A model generated the notes under the pieces. The model ran no database searches and was not told the origin of the DNA. It saw only the letters and a list, made by a program, of their open reading frames with translations. The position numbers and the translations under genes were made by a program. Below, in pieces: positions 17,133 through 24,331 of a DNA stretch of 64,000 bases (positions are counted from its first letter, which is position 1; each line of letters opens with the position of its first letter). Origin of the DNA: Solimonas sp. SE-A11 (GTDB taxonomy: Bacteria; Pseudomonadota; Gammaproteobacteria; Nevskiales; Nevskiaceae). Where the stretch lies: assembly GCF_030345715.1 (NCBI RefSeq), contig NZ_JAUASX010000001.1:659119-723118 (forward strand), read 5' to 3'.

Positions 17133-17655
17133 ATGGAGACCCTGATCGAGATCGAGGCCATCCGCAAGATCAAGGCGCGCTATTGCCGTTTCCTGGACCT
17201 GAAGGACTGGAATGCCCGGCGCGGGCTCTTCGCCGAGGATTTCATCAGCAATACCTCGGATTCCGGCGGCATTCGCACCCAGGGCGTGGACGAGTTCATC
17301 GACTTCGTCTGCGACAGGCTGGGCAAGCCGCAGCAGGCCACGGTGCACATGGTGCATGGGCCGGAGATCGAGCTGCTCTCCGCGAACACGGCGCGCGGCA
17401 TCTGGCTGCTGGAGGATTTCCTGCGCTTTGCGCCTGGGTTCAACTTCCGCGGCCACGGGTACTACCGCGAGACCTACGAGAAGCGCGATGGGGCCTGGGT
17501 GATCAAGACCTCGCGGCTCACGCGGCTGCGCGAGGACTTCGTGACGCCGCTGTTCTCGCTGCATGTCTCCGGCTGGCTGCGGCGGCAGTCGATCAAGGCG
17601 GGGCAGCGGCACTCCCCCGCCTGGCGGGCGCGGCGCCGGCGGAAGTCCTCGCTAA
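17133..17655 (+). CDS. SnoaL-like/NTF2-fold protein with no stop codon of its own
   Basis: The recognisable protein covers about the first 153 residues: METLIEIEAIRKIKARYCRF, DLKDWNARRGLFAEDF, MVHGPEIELLSANTARGIWL, YRETYEKRDGAWVIKTSRLT and FVTPLFSLHVSGWLRRQ. This parallels the SnoaL-like gene at 14752 almost block by block. The frame then fails to stop and stays open to 19166, reading antisense through three genes on the other strand; that tail is Gln/Arg/Ala-rich and not protein-like. The end given here is only the boundary with the convergent gene: a TAA at 17653 exists in another frame. A frameshift, lost stop or sequencing error is likely. Confidence 0.6.
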
Positions 17656-18272
17656 CGCGACAGCACCAGCAGCAGGGCGGTGCCGGCCAGCAGCACCGGC
17701 CATCCGCGCTGCAGCGTGCCGGGGCCCGGCCGGTGGGGATGGCGCGCCAGGCCACGATGGATGCCGCTGGCGACAAGTCCGGTGGTGAGCAGCATGGCTG
17801 CCAGGTGCAGCGCCAGGCCCATCAGCGGCAGCAGCGGCGGGCCGGGAAGGCGCGCGCTGCCGCCTGCCAGGCACATCGGCGCCAGCGCAGGGGTCAGCAT
17901 CATGCCGGCGCCCTGTGCAGAGGCCATCAGGAAGGACCAGAGCGCCATGCTCGCCGGGCCGGCTTCGCGGCAGAGGGCGCGGTGTCGCCGCGCGCCGCGC
18001 AGCAGGCAGTGCAGGGCGGCCACGGCGAGCAGACCGGCAGCCATGAGACGGAACACGCTGGGGTCCATGGCCGCGCCGCGCGTGAGCAGCCAGGCCACGA
18101 CCGTGATCGAAGCGAGGTGACCGAGCGCCAGGGATGGCAGGGCTCGCCAGGTGCGTGCCCCGCCATCCTCCTGCCGGTCCCAGGTGGTGGCGAACATCCA
18201 GCCGCTGGCGGGGTTCAGCCCATGCAGGGCACCGAGGCCAGCGATCGTCAGCCAGGGCCAGAGGCTGTCCAT
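17652..18272 (-). CDS. Multi-pass membrane protein, possibly NicO/RcnA-like
   Basis: A 206-residue integral membrane protein with about six hydrophobic helices. Helix one contains GLGALHGLNPASGWM, a His-Gly-x-Asn-Pro pattern like the HG(L/F)xP(G/D)H motif of nickel/cobalt permeases, and helix two has ALGHLASITVVAWLL. The classic HX4DH motif is absent and the protein is short, so metal transport is only a suggestion. It lies 15 bases after the DUF899 gene on the same strand and is probably co-transcribed with it. Confidence 0.6.
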   Translation of the reverse strand: MDSLWPWLTIAGLGALHGLNPASGWMFATTWDRQEDGGARTWRALPSLALGHLASITVVAWLLTRGAAMDPSVFRLMAAGLLAVAALHCLLRGARRHRALCREAGPASMALWSFLMASAQGAGMMLTPALAPMCLAGGSARLPGPPLLPLMGLALHLAAMLLTTGLVASGIHRGLARHPHRPGPGTLQRGWPVLLAGTALLLVLSR

Positions 18273-18287
18273 GGCTCGCGTCGCGCT

Positions 18288-19058
18288 TCAGGCCTTGCCG
18301 CAGCCGCAGCCGGACTGGGATGCCTGCGGCTCGTAGCGATCGTGGTGGCGCACCCAGGCCATGGGATAGCTGAGCCCGTCCTCGTCGCGCCCGCGCGGCG
18401 TCAGGTCGATGAACTCGTAGGCGCCCATCATCAGCTCCACGCCACGGCCGTAGGTGGAATAGGTGTGGAACACCTGACCGGCGTCGTCCCGGTAGAACAC
18501 GCTGATGCCGGGCACCTCCTCTTCGGAGAGTGCCTGCAGCTCGTAGTTGTAGTAGACCTCGCCGCGCGCACGCTCCTCGGGCTTGAAGCTGACCCCGAAG
18601 TCGTAGTTGAAGTCGCTGCCCTGCGAAGAGGCCCAGGGAAACTGCCAGCCCATGCGCTTGCGGAAGCGCTCGATCTCGGCCAGCGGTGCGCGCGAGATCG
18701 CCGTCAGCGTGATGTCGCGCTGCTGCAGGTGCAGGCGGGCGCCCTCGATGTGGTCGGCCATGAAGGAGCAGCTCGGGCAGCCCTGCTGCCAACCGGGACC
18801 GAGCATGAAGTGTTGCACCACCAGCTGGCGGCGTCCGTCGAACAGATCGGCCAGCGAGCGGCGGCCCGCCGGGGTGTCGAAGGCGTAGTCCTGTTCGATA
18901 CGCCGCCAGGGCAGGGCGCGGCGCTGCTCGGCCAGTTGGTCGCGCAGCCGGGTCAGCTCCTTCTCGCGGCGCAGCAGGGCGCGGCGTTCGGCGATCCACT
19001 GGTCGTGGGGGACGACGGGATGCTGGGCCAGCGAGGCGGGGTAGCTTGGAGTACTCAT
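18288..19058 (-). CDS. DUF899 family thioredoxin-like protein
   Basis: A 256-residue DUF899 protein with a thioredoxin-related fold. The core is visible: FDGRRQLVVQHFMLGPGWQQ, GCPSCSFMADHIEG with a CPSC pair at the redox position, then FPWASSQGSDFNYDFGVSF and VFYRDDAGQVFHTYSTYGRG. The protein ends in a cysteine-rich GCGCGKA tail. An AGGAGC ribosome site precedes ATG 19058. Family members are annotated as thioredoxin-like but have no firm function. It sits in a leftward cluster with the propeller protein, the regulator and the membrane protein, so a shared stress or detoxification role is a reasonable inference. Confidence 0.85.
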   Translation of the reverse strand: MSTPSYPASLAQHPVVPHDQWIAERRALLRREKELTRLRDQLAEQRRALPWRRIEQDYAFDTPAGRRSLADLFDGRRQLVVQHFMLGPGWQQGCPSCSFMADHIEGARLHLQQRDITLTAISRAPLAEIERFRKRMGWQFPWASSQGSDFNYDFGVSFKPEERARGEVYYNYELQALSEEEVPGISVFYRDDAGQVFHTYSTYGRGVELMMGAYEFIDLTPRGRDEDGLSYPMAWVRHHDRYEPQASQSGCGCGKA

Positions 19059-19158
19059 GTTTTGCTCCTGGCTCTACGAGCCGTTGTCGGGACGAGTTCG
19101 GGACGAGGGAGAGGGAGCGCACCGCCAAAGGCGGCACGCGTTCGCGGTGCCGGAGGGT

Positions 19159-19836
19159 TTACTTGACCTGGCGCGGGCGCCGCACGGCGCGCAGCTTGCC
19201 GCTGCCGCCACCGCCGCAATAGAACAGCCCGGCGCCGTCGGACTCCAGCCCGCTGACGCCGATGCCGCTGGGCATCTGCAGGCGTTGCAGCACCTCGCCG
19301 CTGTCCGGGTCGATGCGGCGGATGTCGCTCTCGTCGCCTTCCCAGGTGCCGTGCCACAGTTCGCCGTCGACCCAGGTCACGCCGGTGACGAAGCGGTTGG
19401 ATTCGATGCTGCGCAGGATGCGGCCGCTGTCGGGATCGATCTGGTGGATCTTGCGCTCGCGGTACTGGCCGACCCAGAGGCTGCCCTCGGCCCAGGCCAT
19501 GCCCGAGTCGGCGCCGTGGCCGGGCGCGGGAATGGAGGACAGGATCTTTCCGGTGGCGGGGTCGATCTTGTCGATGCGTGCCTCGGCGATCTGGTAAAGG
19601 TGCTTGCCGTCAAAAGAGGTGCCGGCATCGCCGCTGCAGGGCAGCGAGCGGGCGATCTCGCCACTGGCGGGGTCGATGGCCAGCAGGCGGGCGCCAACGG
19701 CGGCCCACACGCGTTGGCCGTCGTGGGTGACGCCGTGGACGGCCTTGGTATCCCCGAAGGGTCCGTATTCGCGCACGATCTCGGCGTGCTGTACGGTTTG
19801 CTTGCTGCGGGCTGCTGTCTTGCGGTGGTCGCTCAT
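19159..19836 (-). CDS. Beta-propeller protein (glutamine cyclotransferase/virginiamycin-lyase-like)
   Basis: A 225-residue cytoplasmic propeller; no signal peptide. Blade repeats recur about every 42 residues with the pattern IDPxSGxIxRS: LLAIDPASGEIARSLP, IDKIDPATGKILSSIP, IHQIDPDSGRILRSIE, IRRIDPDSGEVLQRLQ, each preceded by GxxLWxG-type strands. The motif resembles glutaminyl-peptide cyclotransferase and YncE/Vgb propellers, but no catalytic set can be assigned. It is probably in one unit with the DUF899 gene downstream and the regulator upstream. Confidence 0.72.
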   Translation of the reverse strand: MSDHRKTAARSKQTVQHAEIVREYGPFGDTKAVHGVTHDGQRVWAAVGARLLAIDPASGEIARSLPCSGDAGTSFDGKHLYQIAEARIDKIDPATGKILSSIPAPGHGADSGMAWAEGSLWVGQYRERKIHQIDPDSGRILRSIESNRFVTGVTWVDGELWHGTWEGDESDIRRIDPDSGEVLQRLQMPSGIGVSGLESDGAGLFYCGGGGSGKLRAVRRPRQVK

Positions 19837-19886
19837 GCCGGTGCTCCTGTGTGGCTAGCGCCGGTGGCGGCGCCATGGGGAGCAAT

Positions 19887-21107
19887 CTACCCCTGCGGCA
19901 GCAGGGCCGGGAGTAACAAGTTCGTCGTGATTCCGGTCAGCGGCGCCGCCAGCCAGCGCTGCGAGCGGGCCTTGCCGATGCTGCGCACCCGCCCCTGGGA
20001 CGTCAGTACCCGCAGTGCGCGCTGCACGGTACGCTGGCTGGCGCCGAGCGCCAGCGACAGGGCGGAGGTGGGCCAGGGCGCACCGTCGGCCAGGATCGCC
20101 AGCAGCGAGGCCTGCTCTCCGTCGATGGGCGGCACCAGCACCGCGACCGGGCGTGCATCGCCGGGCTGGAGCGCGAAGCCGCTCGCGCTAGCCACGATAC
20201 CGGCCTGTGGGGCAATCAGCGCGCGCAGGCGGCCGATCTCCACGCGCAGGCGCGCGCGATGGGTTTCATTGGGGCGCTTGCTGCGGAAGGCGCGTTCAAT
20301 GAGCACATTGCGATCGGCATCGCCGGGCCAGGCCTCGGCCAGCGCCTGCGCCAGCGCGAACAGCACCGCACGGCGTGCCAGCGGCAGCCAGTGCTCCGCG
20401 CTGCCGATGCCGCGGCGGCAGGCATCGATCACCAGGGTGTCCGAGGACAAGAGAGCTTCGACCTCATGCAGCCGCAGTGGCTGTTGCCGGCCATGGTGCA
20501 GGCGCCGCGCAGCAGGGCGCTCCAGCATGGCTTGCGCCTCGCTGGCCTCGGCCAGCAATGCGGGCACGCTGGCACGCGCTGCGGCGTCGCGGGCGCGTGT
20601 CAGGGACGCTCGTGCGGCGGCGGTGTGCAGCGAGCGCAAGGACAACTCCGCCGAGGCCATCTCGGCGACGGCCAGTAGGGCCGCCGGCAGGCCTTGGCCG
20701 TCGAGCCGCGACAGGGCGACTGCGGCGTCGTCGAGGCGGCCGAGCAGCAGCAGGCGGCGCACAGCGATCAGGCGCGCCTGCTGGGCATTGGCGCGGTCGC
20801 GGTGAACTTCGAGCACGAGTGCGGCCTTTTCCAGCACGCGCGGTGATTGCTGGAAGTCGCGCATGGCCAGCGCCACCTCGGCCTCGGCGACGATGCAGCG
20901 CGCCCGTGCCAGATTCTCGCGGGGGCCGAAGCCGCGCGCAGCGCGGCGCAGCAGCTCGCGGGCACGCGCGTGCTCGCCGAGTTGCGCCATGGCGATGCCG
21001 CGCAGCGCGAGCGCTGCAGGATCGTCGCGCAGTGAGACGTGCTTGAGAGCGCCCAGCGCGTCTCCGGTGGCCAATGCGCGTGCGGCAGCGGCAATCAGGG
21101 AGTCCAT
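19887..21107 (-). CDS. Helical-repeat transcriptional regulator with winged-helix domains
   Basis: A 406-residue protein. Residues 1-200 are alanine-rich helical repeats resembling TPRs (DPAALALRGIAMAQLGEHAR, ARARELLRRAARGF). The central part at about 255-300 has RSKRPNETHRARLRVEIGRL, similar to the winged helix of OmpR/BTAD-type activators. The C-terminus (about 345-385) is a second helix-turn-helix: TSALSLALGASQRTVQRALR, VLTSQGRVRSIGKARSQRWL. It is therefore probably a DNA-binding regulator for the adjacent propeller/DUF899 genes. The exact family was not identified. Confidence 0.65.
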   Translation of the reverse strand: MDSLIAAAARALATGDALGALKHVSLRDDPAALALRGIAMAQLGEHARARELLRRAARGFGPRENLARARCIVAEAEVALAMRDFQQSPRVLEKAALVLEVHRDRANAQQARLIAVRRLLLLGRLDDAAVALSRLDGQGLPAALLAVAEMASAELSLRSLHTAAARASLTRARDAAARASVPALLAEASEAQAMLERPAARRLHHGRQQPLRLHEVEALLSSDTLVIDACRRGIGSAEHWLPLARRAVLFALAQALAEAWPGDADRNVLIERAFRSKRPNETHRARLRVEIGRLRALIAPQAGIVASASGFALQPGDARPVAVLVPPIDGEQASLLAILADGAPWPTSALSLALGASQRTVQRALRVLTSQGRVRSIGKARSQRWLAAPLTGITTNLLLPALLPQG

Positions 21108-21180
21108 CGGCGGAGCTTAACGCGGTGTGGCAGAAGCAGGGGGGCATGTCGGGAGAGTGACGGCGGAACGTCTGCCTGGA

Positions 21181-21238
21181 GGAGCGACGCAGATCGCGAT
21201 CCTTTGCGGCAAGCTGCCATCGCGACTTTCGTCGCTCC
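21181..21238. repeat. REP-like bipartite stem-loop
   Basis: Nested perfect arms: GGAGCGACG (21181-21189) with CGTCGCTCC (21230-21238), TCGCGAT (21194-21200) with ATCGCGA (21219-21225), and an inner GGCA-AGC-TGCC. It lies in the 209-base gap between the regulator start and the ferredoxin stop. The form is that of REP elements in xanthomonads and pseudomonads. Confidence 0.6.
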
Positions 21239-21316
21239 CGCTGTCGGACACAGGCGCTGTTCTTGTTGCGCGGGCTGCTGGGTACAGGCTCCCCCGCATC
21301 CCGGGGGGGGCAGGCA

Positions 21317-21637
21317 TCAGGACTGCGAGGACGGCAGGCGCACCACCAGGCCATCCAGCTCCGGCTTCACCATGATCTGGCAGGTGAGGCGGCTGTGCGA
21401 CTGCACGTCCATGGCGCCCTCCAGCATCATCTCCTCGGCCTCGCCCCTGGGCTCCACCTTGGACCCCCAGGCGGCATCGACATAGCCGTGGCAGGTGGCG
21501 CAGGAGCAGGCGCCGCCGCAGTCGCCGACGATGCCGGGCACCAGGTTCTCGACAGCGGCCTGCATCACACTCTTGCCGGCCTCCGCTTCGACGAGATGTT
21601 CCTTTCCGCTGTGTTCGATGAAGAGAATCTTCGGCAT
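21317..21637 (-). CDS. 2Fe-2S ferredoxin, adrenodoxin type
   Basis: A 106-residue ferredoxin. The cluster ligands are DCGGACSCATC (Cys-x5-Cys-x2-Cys) plus the distal Cys in RLTCQIMV, spaced as in adrenodoxin, putidaredoxin and terpredoxin. Such proteins pass single electrons from an NAD(P)H reductase to cytochromes P450 or other oxygenases. No P450 or reductase gene is in this window. The start lies 9 bases after the stop of a short open frame that looks like the 3' remnant of another gene. Confidence 0.9.
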   Translation of the reverse strand: MPKILFIEHSGKEHLVEAEAGKSVMQAAVENLVPGIVGDCGGACSCATCHGYVDAAWGSKVEPRGEAEEMMLEGAMDVQSHSRLTCQIMVKPELDGLVVRLPSSQS

Positions 21638-21646
21638 GGCGTGGAT

Positions 21647-21802
21647 CAGGCCTTGGTTGCAGTGAAGGGGTAGGAACCCATGAAACCGGCCTTGGCCTTG
21701 TCGCTGAGCACGTTGCCGTTGAGTTCGCCGGTGAACTCTACCTTGATCTTCATCCGCTTGGTGACGAGGCTGATCCAGCAGACCTCGAAGTCAAGGCGGT
21801 TC
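21647..21802 (-). pseudogene. 3' remnant of a gene between terminator and ferredoxin
   Basis: An in-frame stretch on the minus strand reads RLDFEVCWISLVTKR, then MKIKVEFTGELNGNVLSDKA and KAGFMGSYPFTATKA before TGA. It has the strand-like alternation and residue mix of a real beta-rich domain, not of antisense noise. There is no plausible upstream start, because the terminator of the monooxygenase gene lies only about 50 bases 5'. The ATG at 21754 would give a 35-residue peptide. A truncated gene is the simplest reading; the family was not recognised. Confidence 0.4.
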
Positions 21803-21854
21803 GCTTGGGCGGTCCTGTTTCGGCGATCGGGCGGACTCCCGGGCGCCCGGCACG

Positions 21855-21892
21855 AAAAAGGGCGGTGCAGGTATTCCCTACCTGCACCGCCC
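21855..21892 (-). terminator. Intrinsic terminator of the monooxygenase gene
   Basis: On the minus strand a perfect 14-bp stem (GGGCGGTGCAGGTA and complement; 21860-21873 with 21879-21892) with a 5-base loop is followed by five T residues (21855-21859 on the plus strand as A). It begins about 20 bases after the stop codon at 21913. Confidence 0.9.
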
Positions 21893-21912
21893 CGGCTTGA
21901 AGCCCTGCCTGC

Positions 21913-23427
21913 TCAGGCGGCCTGCGTCTTGCGCGTGGCCTTCTTCGGCTTGGTGGCCACGGCGGCGACCTTGGCGCTGAACTTCAGGATGCCGTCCTCG
22001 ATCTGGGAGTAGCGCAGCACCGGCACGTCGCGCACGTAGTCGTGCACCACCTTCCAGGGGCGCTTGCTGCCCTGGCGCGGCAGGTTGTCGGCGGCACGCT
22101 GGATGTAGCCAGAGCTCAGGCCGCCCATCACGGTCTCGTTCTCCACCGGGGTCTCGCCCTCGGCCTGCGGCACCACGGCACCGTAGCCCTTCTTGTCCAT
22201 GTGGTTGATGACGCGGCAGATGTATTCGCTGGCGATGTCGGCCTTCAGCGTCCACGAGGCGTTGGTGTAGCCGATGATGATGGCGGCGTTGGGCACGCCT
22301 TCCACCAGCACGCCCTTGTAGGTCATGTGCTCCTTGGGCTTGAAGCGCTCGCCGTCCACGTCCACCTGCACGCCGCCCAGCAACTGCACGTTGAGGCCGG
22401 TGGCGGTGACGATGATGTCGGCCTGCAGCTCCTCGCCGCTCTTGAGCTTGATCCCCTTGGCGGTGAAGCTGTCGATCTGGTCGGTGACGATGGAGGCGCT
22501 GCCCTTCTTCAGTGCCTTGAACAGGTCGCCATTGGGCACCACGCAGAGGCGCTCGTCCCAGGGGTTGTAGCTCGGCGTGAAGTGCTTCATGTCGACCTTG
22601 CCGCCGAGCTGCGCCTTGACCTGCGCCAGCAGCAGGCGCTTGACCGCCTTGGGCGCGCGGCGCGAGGCCTGGTACAGCAGGCGCTGCAGGCCGACGTTGC
22701 GCGCGCGGGTGATGCGGTAGACCGCCATCTCCGGCAGGAAGCGGCGCAGCTTGGGCGACAGCGGATCGATGGCCGGCACCGTCATGATGTAGGTGGGCGA
22801 GCGCTGCAGCATGGTCACGTGCGCGGCCTTGCCGGCCATGGACGGCACCAGCGTGATGGCGGTGGCGCCAGAGCCGATCACCACCACGCGCTTGCCGGCG
22901 TAGTCGAGGTTTTCCGGCCACTGCTGCGGGTGGATGATGGGGCCCTTGAAGTTCTTCTCGCCCGGGAAGGCGGGGCGGTACGGCGTGTCGTAGTTGTAGT
23001 AGCCGGTGGCGCCGATCAGGAAGTTGCAGCTCAGCACCTGGACCTTGCCGCCGGGCTCGGTCTCGGCCGTCACCGTCCAGCGCTGCTCCTCGCTGGACCA
23101 GGAGGCTGCGGTGACCTTGGTGCCGAAGCGGATGTGCCGGTCCACGCCGTACTGCTCGGCGGTCTGGCGCAGGTAGCCCTTGATGGAGGCGCCGTCGGCC
23201 AGCACCTTGGGTTCGGACCAGGGGCGGAAGTTGAAGCCGAAGGTGAACATGTCGGAGTCCGAGCGGATGCCCGGGTAGCGGAACAGGTCCCAGGTGCCAC
23301 CGACGTTCTGGCGACGCTCGAGGATCGCGTAGGTCTTGCCGGGGGACTTGCGCTCGAGGTGGCAGGCCGCGCCGATCCCGGAGATGCCGGCGCCCAGGAT
23401 CAGGACGTCGAAGTGTTCGGTTTGCAT
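21913..23427 (-). CDS. Flavin-containing Baeyer-Villiger monooxygenase, EthA/AlmA type
   Basis: A 504-residue FAD/NADPH monooxygenase that inserts oxygen into ketones or oxidises long alkanes or thioamides. The FAD Rossmann motif GAGISG is at residues 12-17, the Baeyer-Villiger fingerprint is intact (FKGPIIHPQQWPE), and the NADPH motif VIGSGATA follows. Long stretches match Mycobacterium EthA closely (GGTWDLFRYPGIRSDSDM; NPWDERLCVVPNGDLF; GYTNASWTLKAD). The C-terminal 20 residues are a Lys/Ala tail. It has its own terminator and is divergent from a FabR-like TetR gene, with two operator-like sites between them. Substrate choice among AlmA-, EthA- or ketone-type is open. Confidence 0.92.
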   Translation of the reverse strand: MQTEHFDVLILGAGISGIGAACHLERKSPGKTYAILERRQNVGGTWDLFRYPGIRSDSDMFTFGFNFRPWSEPKVLADGASIKGYLRQTAEQYGVDRHIRFGTKVTAASWSSEEQRWTVTAETEPGGKVQVLSCNFLIGATGYYNYDTPYRPAFPGEKNFKGPIIHPQQWPENLDYAGKRVVVIGSGATAITLVPSMAGKAAHVTMLQRSPTYIMTVPAIDPLSPKLRRFLPEMAVYRITRARNVGLQRLLYQASRRAPKAVKRLLLAQVKAQLGGKVDMKHFTPSYNPWDERLCVVPNGDLFKALKKGSASIVTDQIDSFTAKGIKLKSGEELQADIIVTATGLNVQLLGGVQVDVDGERFKPKEHMTYKGVLVEGVPNAAIIIGYTNASWTLKADIASEYICRVINHMDKKGYGAVVPQAEGETPVENETVMGGLSSGYIQRAADNLPRQGSKRPWKVVHDYVRDVPVLRYSQIEDGILKFSAKVAAVATKPKKATRKTQAA

Positions 23428-23459
23428 CTGCAGCTCCTCGTGACGTGTTCGTTATGAAT

Positions 23460-23496
23460 GTGTACGACCGTCCACAAAAAGTAGACGAGTGTCCAC
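23460..23496. promoter_or_regulatory. Tandem TetR operator-like sites in the monooxygenase/TetR gap
   Basis: Two 16-bp imperfect palindromes of form GTNNAC-N4-GTCCAC: GTGTAC-GACC-GTCCAC (23460-23475) and GTAGAC-GAGT-GTCCAC (23481-23496). Their centres are 21 bp apart, two helical turns, so two dimers could sit on one face. The position suits repression of both divergent genes. Confidence 0.55.
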
Positions 23497-23554
23497 ATTC
23501 ATGTCAATATCATTTCCGCCAGTGTCTGGTGTCGGAGCGACACAAGCAGCTGAT

Positions 23555-24271
23555 ATGAAAGACAATATTGATGATTCCCCTGAGCGCGTCAGTGTCATGG
23601 GCCGCGGCTCGGGTGGCCGCCAGAAGCTGATCGACGCCGCGCTGGAGCTGGCGTCCACCACGCGCAGCCTGGCTTCTCTGGGCCTGCGCGAGGTCACCCG
23701 CTGCGCCGGCCTGGCGCCCAACGCCTTCTACCGCCACTTCCGCGACTTCGATGACCTGGGCCTGGCGGCCGTGGACATGATGGGCGGCGAGTTGCGCCGG
23801 GGCCTGCGCGAGCGCCGCCTGCGCCTGGCGCGCAGCCGCCAGGGCCCGGTCGTCTCCACCAAGGGCATCGTCAACGACGCCGGACGCCAGAACATCCGCG
23901 AGACGGTGGGCCTGGTGCTGGATTTCGTCACCGAGCATCCCACTGCCTACGTCGTCGGCATCCGTGAACTCAATGGCAGCTCGCCGAAGATGCGCGCGGC
24001 CGTGCGCAAGCTGCTGGACGATTTCGCGCGTGACATGGCCGAGGACATCCAGCAGATGCTGGATGCACCGATGACCGACGAGGCTTCCATGCAGGAGATC
24101 GCCCGCCAGGTGATCTACCAGATGACCTTCTTCTCGATGGACTACCTGGAACAACCTCAGCGCCGCGACGAGATCCGCGAGCGGGCCGAGCGCTTCATCC
24201 TGCGCATGTTCGTCGGTGAAATGGGGCTGCAGGCGATGGCGCCGAAGAAGAAGGCGGCTGCCAGGAAGTAG
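23555..24271 (+). CDS. FabR-like TetR family regulator
   Basis: A 238-residue TetR protein. Its DNA-binding region closely resembles FabR: RSLASLGLREVTRCAGLAPN, AFYRHFRDFDDLGLAAVDMM, followed by an Arg-rich helix (RRGLRERRLRLARSR). FabR-type proteins sense acyl-CoA/acyl-ACP saturation and repress lipid genes. The C-terminus has a Lys-rich tail (APKKKAAARK). ATG 23555 is chosen because upstream alternatives (ATG 23501, GTG 23489) abut or overlap the putative operator; neither has a better ribosome site. The divergent EthA-like monooxygenase is the likely target. Confidence 0.85.
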   Translation: MKDNIDDSPERVSVMGRGSGGRQKLIDAALELASTTRSLASLGLREVTRCAGLAPNAFYRHFRDFDDLGLAAVDMMGGELRRGLRERRLRLARSRQGPVVSTKGIVNDAGRQNIRETVGLVLDFVTEHPTAYVVGIRELNGSSPKMRAAVRKLLDDFARDMAEDIQQMLDAPMTDEASMQEIARQVIYQMTFFSMDYLEQPQRRDEIRERAERFILRMFVGEMGLQAMAPKKKAAARK

Positions 24272-24331
24272 GGTGTGGCAAACGCTGCAGCGCACCCCCA
24301 GAATGGCCGCCCTACCGCCACCCCTGTTCCG

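Noticed and set aside
18260..18275. Firm assignment of the 206-aa membrane protein as a nickel/cobalt exporter
   Set aside because: Only one motif (HGLNP) resembles the family; the HX4DH motif and His-rich loop are missing.
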